A stretch of DNA of 37,350 bases from positions 1 to 37,350 of the forward strand of contig JAJAYZ010000082.1 of assembly GCA_027118455.1 (NCBI GenBank). The letters are read 5' to 3'. The DNA is from Actinomycetes bacterium (GTDB taxonomy: Bacteria > Actinomycetota > Actinomycetes > JAHEKZ01). Positions 16,537 to 27,114 of this stretch are shown piece by piece; the first letter of the stretch is position 1; each line of letters opens with the position of its first letter. The notes under the pieces were generated by a model. The model had not been told where the DNA came from. It saw nothing but the letters and a program-made list of their open reading frames with translations, and searched no databases. A program made the position numbers and the translations under genes.

Positions 16537-17475
16537 ATGCCGCACCGCCGACTCTCAGTCCCACGCTCTGTTGCACGTCCGGTCGTGACCGCACTCACGG
16601 GATTGCTGGCACTTTCTGCGTGCAGCTCCGGCGAGACCGCCGACCCTGGCTCCTCGCAAAGCTGGGACGTCGTGGCTTCCTTCTACCCGCTCCAGTTCGT
16701 CGCCGAACAGGTCGGCGGCGGCCGCGTCGCCGTCACCAACCTCACCAAGCCCGGCGCCGAGCCGCACGATCTCGAGCTCGCCCCCCAGGACCTCGGCGCA
16801 CTCACCGACGCAGACCTCGCGATCTACCTTGCAGACTTCCAGCCAGCCGTCGACGACGCCGTGGCCCAGAAGTCCGGCGGGCAGGTGCTCGACGTCAGCG
16901 ACGCAGCCGACCTCTCGCTGACCTACCAGACCGACGAGACCGACGGCGACGCGCTCACCGACCCGCACTTCTGGCTCGACCTGATGCGCATGGCCGACGT
17001 CGCTGACGACGTTGCCGCCGCGTTGAGCCAGCTCGACCCGCCGGCGCAGGCCACCTTCGAGGCCAACGCCGCCAAGTTACGCAGCGAACTCGAGCACCTC
17101 GACACCGACTTCCGCAAAGGACTGGCCGACTGTGAGCGGCGTCAGCTGGTCACTAGCCATACCGCGTTCGGTTACCTGGCCGACGCTTACGGTCTCGAGC
17201 AGGTCGGGCTCACTGGCCTCTCCCCAGACACCGAGCCCAACCCGCAAGAGCTCGCTACTGTCACCGAGTTCGTCGCCGACAACGACGTTCAGACGATCTT
17301 CTACGAAACGTTGGTCAGTCCAGATGTCGCCGAGACGGTTGCGAATGCCACCGGAGCCAGCACCGACGTCCTCGACCCTCTGGAGGGTCTGACCGATTCG
17401 TCGCAAGGCGACGACTACCTGCAAGTCATGGAGTCGAACCTGGCCAACATCAAGGCGGGGTTGCCCTGCCGCTAA
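16537..17475 (+). CDS. znuA: Zinc ABC transporter substrate-binding lipoprotein
   Basis: This 312-residue cluster A-I binding protein captures Zn(II) (or Mn) outside the membrane. The signal peptide ends in a lipobox, LSAC, with lipidated Cys29. Metal ligands expected for the family are visible: His77 in AEPHDLE, His144 in DPHFWLD, His208 in SHTAFGY, and a C-terminal acidic residue near 280 (VLDPLEG). The His-rich loop common in other ZnuA proteins is replaced by an acidic stretch (QTDETDGDAL). The ATG at 16537 lies 19 nt after the Zur box. The stop overlaps the probable start of znuC. Zinc is preferred over manganese because of the Zur operator and the Zur and SmtB neighbours. Confidence 0.93.
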   Translation: MPHRRLSVPRSVARPVVTALTGLLALSACSSGETADPGSSQSWDVVASFYPLQFVAEQVGGGRVAVTNLTKPGAEPHDLELAPQDLGALTDADLAIYLADFQPAVDDAVAQKSGGQVLDVSDAADLSLTYQTDETDGDALTDPHFWLDLMRMADVADDVAAALSQLDPPAQATFEANAAKLRSELEHLDTDFRKGLADCERRQLVTSHTAFGYLADAYGLEQVGLTGLSPDTEPNPQELATVTEFVADNDVQTIFYETLVSPDVAETVANATGASTDVLDPLEGLTDSSQGDDYLQVMESNLANIKAGLPCR

Positions 17476-18248
17476 CCCCAGCGCTCGTCGAGCTGCGCGC
17501 AGCAACGCTCGGTTATGAAGACGCCACCGTTCTGCGTGATGTCGACTTCGCCATTTGCGCCGGCGAGTTCACCGCGATCGTTGGACCCAACGGCTCGGGA
17601 AAGTCGACGCTTGTCAGGTCGCTTCTTGGGCTGGCGTCCCGCTCCGCCGGTGAACTCGACCTCTTCGGCGTCCCAGCCGACCAGTACCACGAGCGCTGGC
17701 GGATCGGCTACGTTCCACAGCGGCACACCGCCGGTGGGCCGATCCCAGCCACCGTCTGCGAGGTGGTCTCCAGCGGACGCCTCCCGCGCTCAGGGCTGTG
17801 GAGGTTACCCAAAGCGGTGGACCGGTCGGCAGTCAGCGGAGCCATGGAACGGGTCGGCATCAGCGATCTCGCCTCGCGGCCGGTCCACCAACTGTCCGGG
17901 GGGCAGCAACGCCGGGTGCTGATCGCCAGGGCGCTCGCGGCAGAGACCGAGTTGCTCCTGCTCGACGAGCCAACCGCCGGCATCGACGTCGACTCGCAGG
18001 CCGCTCTGGTCCACGTGCTCGGTGAGCTGAGCCGCCAAGGGGTAACGATCGCCGTCGTCACTCACGACCTGGAACCCTTCAGCCCGCACCTCACCCGGGT
18101 CGTCTGGGTCAGCCACGGTCGCATCGAGTACGACGGCGACCCGACCCAAGCGATCCTGCTGGCCGCCAGTGAACCCTTTGCGCACCACGACCATCCAGAC
18201 GACCCGCCGCACGAGCCACTGGGACCGGACATGCGGACGGGGGGCTGA
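17466..18248 (+). CDS. znuC: Zinc ABC transporter ATP-binding protein with a probable CTG start
   Basis: The ATPase frame is intact from before the Walker A site: GPNGSGKST (residues 40-48 from the CTG), Q-loop YVPQRH, signature LSGGQQRR, Walker B LLLLDEPTAG and H-loop THD. It powers zinc import with ZnuB. No ATG, GTG or TTG lies in this frame between the previous in-frame stop and 17763, which is beyond Walker A. The best start is CTG at 17466, which has AAGGCGGGG 5-6 nt upstream and yields a normal N-terminus (PLTPALVELRAATLGYED). It would overlap znuA by 10 nt. A base error near the junction could also explain the missing start. Length 260 residues, normal for the family. Confidence 0.85.
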   Translation: MPLTPALVELRAATLGYEDATVLRDVDFAICAGEFTAIVGPNGSGKSTLVRSLLGLASRSAGELDLFGVPADQYHERWRIGYVPQRHTAGGPIPATVCEVVSSGRLPRSGLWRLPKAVDRSAVSGAMERVGISDLASRPVHQLSGGQQRRVLIARALAAETELLLLDEPTAGIDVDSQAALVHVLGELSRQGVTIAVVTHDLEPFSPHLTRVVWVSHGRIEYDGDPTQAILLAASEPFAHHDHPDDPPHEPLGPDMRTGG

Positions 18249-18251
18249 ACC

Positions 18252-19082
18252 GTGGAGTTCTTGCAATACGACTTCATGCAGCGGGCCATCATGGCCGCGG
18301 TGCTCGTTGGGCTAGCAGCCCCCAGCGTGGGCATCTTCTTGGTGCAGCGCCGACTCGCCCTGATGGGCGACGGCATGGGCCACGTCGCACTGACCGGTGT
18401 CGCACTGGGACTGCTCACGGGATGGGCTCCCATCTGGGTGGCACTGCTGACCGCCGCCGCTGGAGCCATCACCATCGAGCTGCTGCGCGACCGCGGACGC
18501 ACGACCAGCGACCTGGCACTGGCCATCATGTTCTACGGCGGCATTGCAGGTGGCGTCGTGCTGATCGCCAAGGCACCCGGAGGCAGCGCGGCCAGCCTCA
18601 ACCAGTACCTCTTCGGAGCTATCACCACAACCACGGCGCAAGACCTCGGCGTCTTCGCTGTCCTGGCCGCGTTCATCCTGCTGATCACGATCGGGCTGGG
18701 TCGGCATCTCTTCGCGGTCGCCAACGACGAGGAGTACGCACGAGCGAGCGGGATGCCCGTGCTGCCGCTCAACCTGGTGCTCGCGGTGCTGACCGCAACC
18801 ACCGTCGTGGTGTCGATGCGCGTTGTCGGCTTGCTCCTGATCAGCGCGCTCATGGTCGTCCCCGTCGCCACCGCGCAACTGGTCGCGGGCAGCTTCCGAT
18901 CAGCGTTCGCGCTGTCGCTGGCCATCGGCCTGGGTTGTGCCGTGGTCGGCGTCACCTCGTCGTACTACACCAACACACCGTCCGGCGGCTCGATCGTGCT
19001 CACCGCCATCGCACTCTTCGCGGCAACCGCGGTCGTGACGGGGGTTCGACGCCAGACCCGCCGCCGACGCACCGTCACGTGA
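18252..19082 (+). CDS. znuB: Zinc ABC transporter permease
   Basis: A GTG at 18252, 3 nt after the znuC stop, starts this 276-residue ABC-3 family permease. About eight hydrophobic helices are visible. RRLALMGDGMGHVALTGVAL is the conserved cytoplasmic coupling and early helix region, and DEEYARASGMPVLPLN and RVVGLLLISALMVVPVATAQ are the usual later blocks of the family. The C-terminus is arginine-rich. It forms the membrane channel for ZnuC and receives zinc from ZnuA. The order znuA-znuC-znuB, all on one strand with 3-10 nt junctions, makes an operon under the Zur box. Confidence 0.95.
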   Translation: MEFLQYDFMQRAIMAAVLVGLAAPSVGIFLVQRRLALMGDGMGHVALTGVALGLLTGWAPIWVALLTAAAGAITIELLRDRGRTTSDLALAIMFYGGIAGGVVLIAKAPGGSAASLNQYLFGAITTTTAQDLGVFAVLAAFILLITIGLGRHLFAVANDEEYARASGMPVLPLNLVLAVLTATTVVVSMRVVGLLLISALMVVPVATAQLVAGSFRSAFALSLAIGLGCAVVGVTSSYYTNTPSGGSIVLTAIALFAATAVVTGVRRQTRRRRTVT

Positions 19083-19092
19083 GTTGCTTCAA

Positions 19093-19108
19093 GCCATGCA
19101 TGTATGGC
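19093..19108 (+). promoter_or_regulatory. Palindrome before the SmtB-like gene, candidate ArsR operator
   Basis: GCCATGCATGTATGGC is a 16-bp palindrome with one mismatched pair. It lies 11 nt after the znuB stop and 12 nt before the GTG at 19120. TTGCTT (19084-19089) and CAATCT (19108-19113), 18 nt apart, could be -35 and -10 of an internal promoter with a leaderless start. An operator for the adjacent repressor is likely by position only. Confidence 0.45.
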
Positions 19109-19119
19109 AATCTTCGCAT

Positions 19120-19434
19120 GTGACTGAACCCCCCATGGTCGATGCGTACGACGAAGCAGGCGAGCTCTTTCGAGCGCTCGCATCCCCGGTTCGCATCGCG
19201 CTGGTCACCGAGCTCGCCGACGGTGAACGGTGCGTCCATGAGCTCGTCGAGAAGCTCAATCTGCCCCAACCGCTCATCAGCCAGCACTTACGTGTGCTGC
19301 GCGGCGCCGACCTCGTCGAAGGCGTCCGGCGCGGGCGCGAAGTGGCCTACCAGCTCACCGACGAGCACGTCGCTCACATCGTGCTGGATGCAGTCCGGCA
19401 CGCCCAGGAGGGGCAGCACCATGGGCACCGGTGA
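19120..19434 (+). CDS. ArsR/SmtB-family zinc-responsive repressor
   Basis: The product of about 104 residues is a winged-helix dimeric metal sensor. The recognition-helix region CVHELVEKLNLPQPLISQHL and wing (VEGVRRGREVAYQL) are typical, and the C-terminal helix DEHVAHIVLDAVRHAQEGQHHGH carries the D/H-x-H metal site of SmtB/CzrA type plus extra His. The gene pair SmtB-Zur in this order matches the mycobacterial smtB-zur operon. In such pairs the SmtB-like protein represses when zinc is low and lets go when zinc is high. The start is uncertain: GTG at 19120, ATG at 19135 or ATG at 19096 are all possible and none has a good ribosome site. It overlaps zur by 14 nt. Confidence 0.88.
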   Translation: MTEPPMVDAYDEAGELFRALASPVRIALVTELADGERCVHELVEKLNLPQPLISQHLRVLRGADLVEGVRRGREVAYQLTDEHVAHIVLDAVRHAQEGQHHGHR

Positions 19435-19828
19435 AGGTGCCGGCACCCCTCAGCGCAATACCCGCCAGCGGGTGGCCGTTCTCGACATGCTCGACAGCTT
19501 GAATCAGTTCACGAGCGCCCAAGATATCCATGGCAGGCTCCGCGACAACGGCTCGACCGTAGGGCTGACCACCGTCTACCGCACCCTGCAGTCGTTGGCC
19601 GAGGCCCGACAGGTCGATGTCATCCGCACCGACGACGGCGAGGCGATGTACCGCCGCTGCACCACCGAGCACCATCACCACCTGGTCTGCCGACGTTGTG
19701 GGCGCACCATCGAGGTAGACAGCCCCACGGTCGAGTCGTGGGCCGAAGAGGTCGCCAAGCGCCACGGCTTCGCTGACATCAACCACACCATCGAGATCTA
19801 CGGCGTCTGCCCCGACTGCGCGTCCTAA
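19421..19828 (+). CDS. zur: Zinc uptake regulator Zur (Fur family)
   Basis: The ATG at 19421 is preceded by AGGAGGGG, an excellent ribosome site inside the end of the upstream repressor gene. The 135-residue product has the Fur winged-helix half (TVGLTTVYRTLQSLAEARQV) and a metal half: HHHHLVCRRCG supplies several His plus Cys90 and Cys93, and CPDC supplies Cys130 and Cys133, the structural zinc site. When zinc-bound it should repress through the box at 16503-16517. Co-transcription with the SmtB-like gene allows zinc to tune Zur levels. Other Fur-family types (iron, manganese) are less likely in this context. Confidence 0.95.
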   Translation: MGTGEGAGTPQRNTRQRVAVLDMLDSLNQFTSAQDIHGRLRDNGSTVGLTTVYRTLQSLAEARQVDVIRTDDGEAMYRRCTTEHHHHLVCRRCGRTIEVDSPTVESWAEEVAKRHGFADINHTIEIYGVCPDCAS

Positions 19829-19861
19829 ACCCTGCGTCGGGCCCAGGAAGCTCAGTCGGGC

Positions 19862-19888
19862 CATGTCCGCCATGTCCGCCGTGTCCGC
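19862..19888. repeat. Three tandem 9-bp units between zur and uppS
   Basis: CATGTCCGC occurs twice in a row (19862-19870 and 19871-19879), then CGTGTCCGC (19880-19888) with one change. The array ends directly at the uppS stop codon, in the 60-nt gap between two convergent genes. It may be slippage in non-coding DNA. Confidence 0.7.
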
Positions 19889-20677
19889 TCAGCCCAATGG
19901 GGTTGGGTCGGCTCCCCCGTAGCGGCGGTCTCTGGCGGCGTACTGCTCGATCGCCTTCCAGAGGTGACGCCGGTCGATGTCGGGCCAGAGCTCGTCGAGA
20001 AAGACCAGCTCGGCGTATGCGCTCTGCCAGAGCAAGAAGTTGGAGATGCGCTGCTCGCCGGAACTGCGGATGAAGAGGTCGACGTCCGGCAGGTCTGGCT
20101 CGTCGAGAAAGCGCGCGAGGGTTCGCTCATCAACCCGGGTTGGGTCGAGTCGCCCCTCGGACACCGCCCATGCGATCGACGCCGCAGCGTCAGCGATCTC
20201 GGCACGCCCGCCATAGTTAACGCACATGGTGAGTGTCAGCACCTTGTTGTTGCGTGTGAGCTGCTCGGCCTCCTCCAACTCGTCGATGACGCTCTTCCAG
20301 AGCCGCCGCCGTCGTCCCGCCCATCGCACCCGGACGCCCATCGCGTTCATCTCGTCGCGACGCCGCCGGATGACGTCGCGGTTGAACCCCATGAGAAAGC
20401 GCACCTCGTCAGGTGAGCGCTTCCAGTTCTCGGTGCTGAACGCGTACGCCGACAGGTACTTCACGCCGACTTCGATCGCGCCTTCGACGAGGTCGAAGAG
20501 GGCGGTCTCGCCAGCCTTGTGACCCTCGGTGCGGGGCAGTCCTCTGGCCTTGGCCCATCGCCCGTTGCCGTCCATGACGACCGCAACGTGACGCGGAACC
20601 AGATCTGCGGGAACGGCAGGCGCTCGGACGCCGCTGGGGTGCGGGTTGGGCGGGGTGACGACGCGACGTCGGCTCAC
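19889..20677 (-). CDS. uppS: Isoprenyl (undecaprenyl/polyprenyl) diphosphate synthase
   Basis: This cis-prenyltransferase of 262 residues makes the C50-C55 lipid carrier for cell-wall synthesis. The catalytic loop is [20 protein letters not shown] with Asp36, Asn38 and Arg40. Downstream motifs are [20 protein letters not shown] and [19 protein letters not shown]. The start is the GTG at 20677 because it overlaps the recO stop as GTGA (20674-20677); the longer upstream frame belongs to recO DNA. In actinobacteria this enzyme is often the decaprenyl type; the product length cannot be read from sequence. Confidence 0.95.
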   Translation of the reverse strand: MSRRRVVTPPNPHPSGVRAPAVPADLVPRHVAVVMDGNGRWAKARGLPRTEGHKAGETALFDLVEGAIEVGVKYLSAYAFSTENWKRSPDEVRFLMGFNRDVIRRRRDEMNAMGVRVRWAGRRRRLWKSVIDELEEAEQLTRNNKVLTLTMCVNYGGRAEIADAAASIAWAVSEGRLDPTRVDERTLARFLDEPDLPDVDLFIRSSGEQRISNFLLWQSAYAELVFLDELWPDIDRRHLWKAIEQYAARDRRYGGADPTPLG

Positions 20678-21405
20678 GTGCGTTCCACCAAGCGCAGCGA
20701 GCGGAGGCCGCGTTCGAGGTGCCATTGGGTATAGGCCGCAACGATGCCCGTGCTCTCCCGCAGGTGCCGCGGGTCTGCGGAGTCCACGACGGCCCAATCA
20801 CCGGTGAGCAGCGCCGACAGAACCGTCAGTGACTCAGCGCTGATCGTTGCTGACCCCGCTGGCCGGTCGTCGCCGCAGACCGATCCCCCTGACTCGACCG
20901 AGAACCAGCGGTGCGGCCCTGGGGCACCGCAGCGGGTGCAGTCGTCGAAGCTCGCCGCATATCCCGCGACGGCCAACGACCTGAGCAGATACGCGTCCAA
21001 AACCGCCCCCGGGTTGTGCTCGCCGGCAGACAGCGCTCGCAGGCCGCCCACCAACAACAGGTACTGCTGGACGGCGGGTTCTTTCTCGGCGTCGGTCAGC
21101 CGCTCAGCGGTCTCCAGCATGGCAGTGCCGGATGTGTACCTGCCGTAGTCGTCAGCAATGGAGGCGCCGTAGGCCGCCAGCGACTCGACCTGCGTCACGA
21201 TGTCCAGGGACTTGCCGGCATAGAACTGAACGTCGATATGGCTGAACGGCTCGAGCCTGGCGCCGAACTTCGACGAGGTGCGCCGGACGCCTTTGCCCAC
21301 CGCCCGGACCCGGCCATAGTTCTTGGTCAGCACCGTAATGATGCGGTCGGCCTCACCCAGCTTCTGGGTGCGCAGCACAACGCCCTCATCTCGATACAGA
21401 CTCAC
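20674..21405 (-). CDS. recO: DNA repair protein RecO
   Basis: This 243-residue RecFOR-pathway protein loads RecA onto SSB-coated DNA. The N-terminal OB fold is clear ([39 protein letters not shown]), followed by a helical domain and a zinc-finger region: Cys156, Cys159 and Cys177 are present, but the fourth usual Cys is Asp180 (SVCGDDRP instead of the usual CxxC). The start ATG at 21405 gives the usual [11 protein letters not shown]. The stop overlaps the uppS start. The order recO-uppS is standard in actinobacteria. Confidence 0.95.
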   Translation of the reverse strand: MSLYRDEGVVLRTQKLGEADRIITVLTKNYGRVRAVGKGVRRTSSKFGARLEPFSHIDVQFYAGKSLDIVTQVESLAAYGASIADDYGRYTSGTAMLETAERLTDAEKEPAVQQYLLLVGGLRALSAGEHNPGAVLDAYLLRSLAVAGYAASFDDCTRCGAPGPHRWFSVESGGSVCGDDRPAGSATISAESLTVLSALLTGDWAVVDSADPRHLRESTGIVAAYTQWHLERGLRSLRLVERT

Positions 21406-21473
21406 CGGGCCATTCTCTCCTCGCTTGAGGGGATGGGTAGCCGTGGCCCCGGCGAGTCGGCCAAGATCGTGCC

Positions 21474-22289
21474 ATGAGCACTGAAGCGCACGGGTTGATC
21501 GGCCGGATCGAGCGCTACCTGGATGCCGTTCCCCGAGCCCGCGCTGACGTGGAGGCGGTCGGCCCCTTCACGCTCTTCCGGTCCCGGTTGACCCACCCGT
21601 TCTACGCCAGGCCGAGTCTGGGTTGGGCCTCTGGCTACGTGACGGCCGCAGACGTCATCGCGCTTCGCGCCCGGCAACGCGATCTCGGCCTGCCAGAAAC
21701 CATCGAGTGGCTCACCGAGATCGCCCCCGACCTCAGTACCGCCTGCCGCGACGCCGGCCTCCGAATCAGCGAGCACCCTCTACTGGTGCACCACGACCCA
21801 CTCGCCGTCCCGGTTCCCGCCGGCCTTCGGATTCGCCGGATCGACAACCCCGACGACCCGGTCATCCCAGCCGCTCAGATCGTCGGCCGGCTGGCGTTCG
21901 CAGCGCCGGGAACCGACATCAGCGACGTTGGCGCAGCCGAGCGAGACACTGCGGTCGAGCAGCGCGCACCCGAGGCGTCCGAAGACCTTCGACAGCTGAT
22001 CCGCGACGGGCACTCGGTGCTCGTTGTCGCCGAGGACGAGCACGGGGTGTTGTGCTCGGGCGGTCACAATCCGGTGGGAGACGTCACCGAGGTCGTCGGT
22101 GTCGGCACCGTTCCGAGTGCCCGTCGACGGGGTTTGGGGGCGGCTGTCACGGACACGTTGGTGGCCGATGCGATCCGACGCGGTATCGAGGTGATCTTCC
22201 TCAGCGCCGACGACGACGCGGTGGCCCGGGTCTATGAACGGGTCGGCTTCGGCCGTATCGGAACAGCCTGCGTGGCTGTTCCGGAGTAG
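21474..22289 (+). CDS. GNAT-family acetyltransferase, two-part
   Basis: The 271-residue product has a C-terminal GNAT domain with a clear acetyl-CoA motif ([20 protein letters not shown]) and a terminal motif B ([21 protein letters not shown]). The N-terminal 120 residues carry less recognisable features ([15 protein letters not shown] and a region resembling the N-half of tandem GNAT proteins). No substrate can be inferred. It is divergent from recO over 68 nt and ends 9 nt from the convergent leuA gene. Confidence 0.85.
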   Translation: MSTEAHGLIGRIERYLDAVPRARADVEAVGPFTLFRSRLTHPFYARPSLGWASGYVTAADVIALRARQRDLGLPETIEWLTEIAPDLSTACRDAGLRISEHPLLVHHDPLAVPVPAGLRIRRIDNPDDPVIPAAQIVGRLAFAAPGTDISDVGAAERDTAVEQRAPEASEDLRQLIRDGHSVLVVAEDEHGVLCSGGHNPVGDVTEVVGVGTVPSARRRGLGAAVTDTLVADAIRRGIEVIFLSADDDAVARVYERVGFGRIGTACVAVPE

Positions 22290-22298
22290 CCGCGCTGG

Positions 22299-24177
<1,879 letters not shown>

Positions 24178-24184
24178 CTACATG

Positions 24185-24190
24185 AGTGTA
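24185..24190 (-). promoter_or_regulatory. -10 element for the leuA leader
   Basis: TACACT fits the actinobacterial TAnnnT consensus and ends 7 nt before the leader-peptide ATG. No clear -35 is seen at the usual spacing. Confidence 0.5.
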
Positions 24191-24249
24191 CCTCAGGGCC
24201 TCCGGCGCGCATGGCTGATCCTGGTGGCGTAGTCGACTACCGTCTCCCC

Positions 24250-25461
24250 ATGAGTGGATCCAACCCGCCGCAGGCCGCAACCGACCGTAGCGACACTGCC
24301 GCCAGGCGCACCGCCCGCGTCGTGGCGGCGGCCATCTCTGACCCGCGCCTCATCCGGCGGGTGGCCGTGGCCGTGATCGCCGTCGTCTTGTTCATCCAAG
24401 TCTTCGAGTGGCTCTTCTTCGGCGTCCGGCACCTGCTCTTCCTGCTGCTGCTGGCCTGGCTCTTCGCCATCGCCATGGAGCCGGCCGTCTCGTGGATGGC
24501 CCGGCGCGGCATCAAGCGGGGAGGTGGCACCGGCATCGTGATGATCAGCCTCTTCCTCACGATCGTCGCCTTCTCGGCGGTGTTCGGCGCGATCTTCATC
24601 GAGCAGGTGGTCAGCCTGCTTAAGGCACTTCCCGACACCCTCACCACCCTGGTCGACTGGGTCAACCAGACCTTCAACACCAGCTTTGATCCCACTCAGC
24701 TCACCGACCTGCTGCAGATCACCCCCGAGCGAGTCGCTGACTGGGCGTCCACCATCGGCCTCGGGCTCTTCGGCTTCTTCACCTCACTCGTCGGAGTGGT
24801 CTTCGACCTCTTCACGGTTTTGCTGTTCGCGTTCTACTTCTCGGCCCAAGGCCCCCAACTGCGTCGCACGGTTGCGTCCTGGCTACCGGCCCAGAGCCAG
24901 CGGGTGATCGATCAGGTATGGCGGATCGCTATCGAGAAGACCGGCGGCTACGTGGTCTCGCGGTTGGTGCTGGCCGTGCTCGCAGCGTTCAGCACGTCGG
25001 CCTTCCTGCTGATCATTGACGTCCCCTACTGGCTCCCGCTCGGTATCTGGACCGGTATCGTTTCGCAGTTCATCCCCACTCTCGGCACCTACCTCGGTGG
25101 GGCACTTCCCGTGCTGATTGCGTTCAGCAGCAGCAGCCTCGACGGAGTTCTCGTCGTCATCTTCGTGATCGTGTACCAGCAGGTCGAGAACTACCTGTTC
25201 TCACCGCGCGTCAGCAACCGGACCATGGACATCCATCCGGCTGTTGCCTTCGGCGCCGTCATCGTCGGTGGCGCGCTCGCAGGGGCGCTTGGGGCGCTGA
25301 TTGCGATCCCCATCGTTGCTAGCGTGCAGGCCATCATCGAGACCTACGGTCGGCGGTATGAGTTGATTCCGGAGATGGAGCACGACGACCATCGCGCCAG
25401 ACCGGTCACTGACAATGAGCCGGCAGCCGAACCGGCGGCGGCTCCACAGTCCGACGGCTAG
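24250..25461 (+). CDS. AI-2E family transporter (PF01594)
   Basis: From the ATG at 24250 the product has 403 residues with about eight transmembrane helices: a first pair near residues 36-75, a third near 97-120, then a soluble loop (residues about 121-170), and four or five C-terminal helices. The motifs PYWLPLGIWTGIVSQFIPTLG and YQQVENYLFSPRVSNRTMDIHP are signatures of the family. Members range from autoinducer-2 export to Na+/H+ antiport; the substrate here is unknown. The C-terminus is acidic and Ala/Pro-rich. The stop overlaps the era stop by 4 nt (convergent). Confidence 0.9.
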   Translation: MSGSNPPQAATDRSDTAARRTARVVAAAISDPRLIRRVAVAVIAVVLFIQVFEWLFFGVRHLLFLLLLAWLFAIAMEPAVSWMARRGIKRGGGTGIVMISLFLTIVAFSAVFGAIFIEQVVSLLKALPDTLTTLVDWVNQTFNTSFDPTQLTDLLQITPERVADWASTIGLGLFGFFTSLVGVVFDLFTVLLFAFYFSAQGPQLRRTVASWLPAQSQRVIDQVWRIAIEKTGGYVVSRLVLAVLAAFSTSAFLLIIDVPYWLPLGIWTGIVSQFIPTLGTYLGGALPVLIAFSSSSLDGVLVVIFVIVYQQVENYLFSPRVSNRTMDIHPAVAFGAVIVGGALAGALGALIAIPIVASVQAIIETYGRRYELIPEMEHDDHRARPVTDNEPAAEPAAAPQSDG

Positions 25462-26375
25462 TCAAACCCCAGCTTGCGCAGCTGCTTGGGGTCGCGTTGC
25501 CAATCCTTGGCCACCTTGACGTGCAGGTCGAGGTAGACCGGCACCCCCAACAACGCCTCGATGTCACGGCGCGCAGTCTGCCCGACATCGCGCAGCCGGG
25601 ACCCCTTGTGGCCGATGATGATCGCCTTCTGGCTCGTCCGTTCGACGTAGAGCGTTGCGTGAATGTCGGTCAGGGGACGTCCAGGCGGGCGGTCTTCGCG
25701 TGGCCGCATCTCTTCGACCATGACCGCGATCGAGTGCGGCAGCTCGTCACGCACACCCTCCAGGGCTGCTTCTCGAATGAGCTCGGCGATCCGGACGTCG
25801 TCCGGCTCGTCGGTGACCTGGTCGGCCGGGAAGAACGCCTCGCCCTCAGGAAGGAGACCGATCAGAAGGTCGGTGAGCAGGTCGACCTGTTCGCCGGTGC
25901 GCGCCGAGATCGGAATGACCTCGTCCCACGTGAAGCCATTCTGCTCAGCGAGCGCCGCTACGGCCACCAGATGAACCATGAGCTGGTCGGGGGTGACTAG
26001 GTCGGTCTTGGTGACAACGGCGACCTTGGGTGCGCGCTTGACCGCTGCCGCCTCGGCGGTGACCCTCCGGTCGCCGGGGCCGATCGACTCGTTGGCAGGC
26101 AGCGTCACGGCAACGACGTCCACATCAGCCAGGGCATGGCGCACCTCGTCGTTGAGCCGTTGGCCCAACAGGGTGCGTGGCTTGTGCAGTCCAGGGGTGT
26201 CGACGAGGACCAGCTGCCCTGCTGGACGGTGCACCACTCCGCGGATGACATGCCGGGTGGTCTGCGGCCGGCTCGAGGTGATGGCGACCTTTTCACCGGT
26301 CAGCGCGTTGACGAGGGTCGACTTGCCCGTGTTCGGGCGTCCCACTACTGAGACCAGCCCTGACCTGTACGTCAC
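25458..26375 (-). CDS. era: GTPase Era
   Basis: This 305-residue protein is an assembly GTPase for the 30S ribosome and binds the 3' end of 16S rRNA. The G1 loop GRPNTGKST lies at residues 12-20, G3 is DTPG in VLVDTPGLHKP, and G4 is TKTD rather than NKxD, as is often seen in actinobacterial Era. The C-terminal KH domain has IIGHKGSRLRDVGQTARRDI. It follows the cdd-like gene by more than 700 nt on the same strand, with the GNAT gene between them on the other strand, so it has its own promoter in the 108-nt gap before 26484. Confidence 0.96.
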   Translation of the reverse strand: MTYRSGLVSVVGRPNTGKSTLVNALTGEKVAITSSRPQTTRHVIRGVVHRPAGQLVLVDTPGLHKPRTLLGQRLNDEVRHALADVDVVAVTLPANESIGPGDRRVTAEAAAVKRAPKVAVVTKTDLVTPDQLMVHLVAVAALAEQNGFTWDEVIPISARTGEQVDLLTDLLIGLLPEGEAFFPADQVTDEPDDVRIAELIREAALEGVRDELPHSIAVMVEEMRPREDRPPGRPLTDIHATLYVERTSQKAIIIGHKGSRLRDVGQTARRDIEALLGVPVYLDLHVKVAKDWQRDPKQLRKLGFD

Positions 26376-26483
26376 CCGGTGATCCTGTCAGAGCACCCAA
26401 GCCCGTCGACTGTCCCCCTGGGTGCCACTCTTGCGCGTCGAGTCTCCACGAACGAGCTCCGATGGGCGCCCTAGGCTGACGCC

Positions 26484-26969
26484 GTGCAGATTCGCGCGGC
26501 ATCGGCAGCCGACTGGCCAGCTCTCTGGCCCATCGTCAAGGCAGCTGTGGATGCCGGTGAGACCTACGTCTGGAGGCCAACACCCTCCTCCGAGGAGATG
26601 CGGGCTCTTTGGCTTGCGCCAGCACCGTGGCACATCTGTGTGGCCGAGTTGGACGGCGAGATCGTCGGAACCGCGAAGGTCGGCCCTAACCGTCCCGGAC
26701 GCGGTGCGCATGTGGCGACCGCCAGCTTCATCGTGAGTCCGGACCACCAGGGTCGCGGTGTCGGCCGCGCCCTTGGCGAGTACATCGTGCGATGGGCGAT
26801 GGACGCCGGGTACCGCGGGATGCAGTTCAATGCCGTCGTCGCGACGAACACAGGGGCAGTCGCCCTGTGGCAGTCACTGGGGTTCGACGTCATCGGCACA
26901 GTCCCTAAGGCGTTCGACCATCCGACCCAAGGACTCGTCGACCTCCACGTGATGTACCGCACCCTTTAG
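26484..26969 (+). CDS. GNAT-family N-acetyltransferase (phosphinothricin-acetyltransferase-like)
   Basis: A GTG at 26484 starts this 161-residue protein. The acetyl-CoA motif FIVSPDHQGRGVGRALGEYI is complete, followed by MQFNAVVATNTGAVALWQSLGF, typical of motif B. Family members acetylate small amines or antibiotics; the specific substrate is unknown. It is divergent from era and convergent with the cdd-like gene across 145 nt in which I see no gene. Confidence 0.92.
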   Translation: MQIRAASAADWPALWPIVKAAVDAGETYVWRPTPSSEEMRALWLAPAPWHICVAELDGEIVGTAKVGPNRPGRGAHVATASFIVSPDHQGRGVGRALGEYIVRWAMDAGYRGMQFNAVVATNTGAVALWQSLGFDVIGTVPKAFDHPTQGLVDLHVMYRTL

Positions 26970-27114
26970 CAGCGCTTGCTTCGTCTCCCCCTCTGGCCCC
27001 GTCCAACCGCAGATCGCCCACCGGTCTCCCCATGCCGAGGGAGTGCTGGACCAGCTGGCGACCGTCGGGGACGATCCATCGCACTCGGCTCGTTGAGCCA
27101 GGGCTCTGGGTGGT

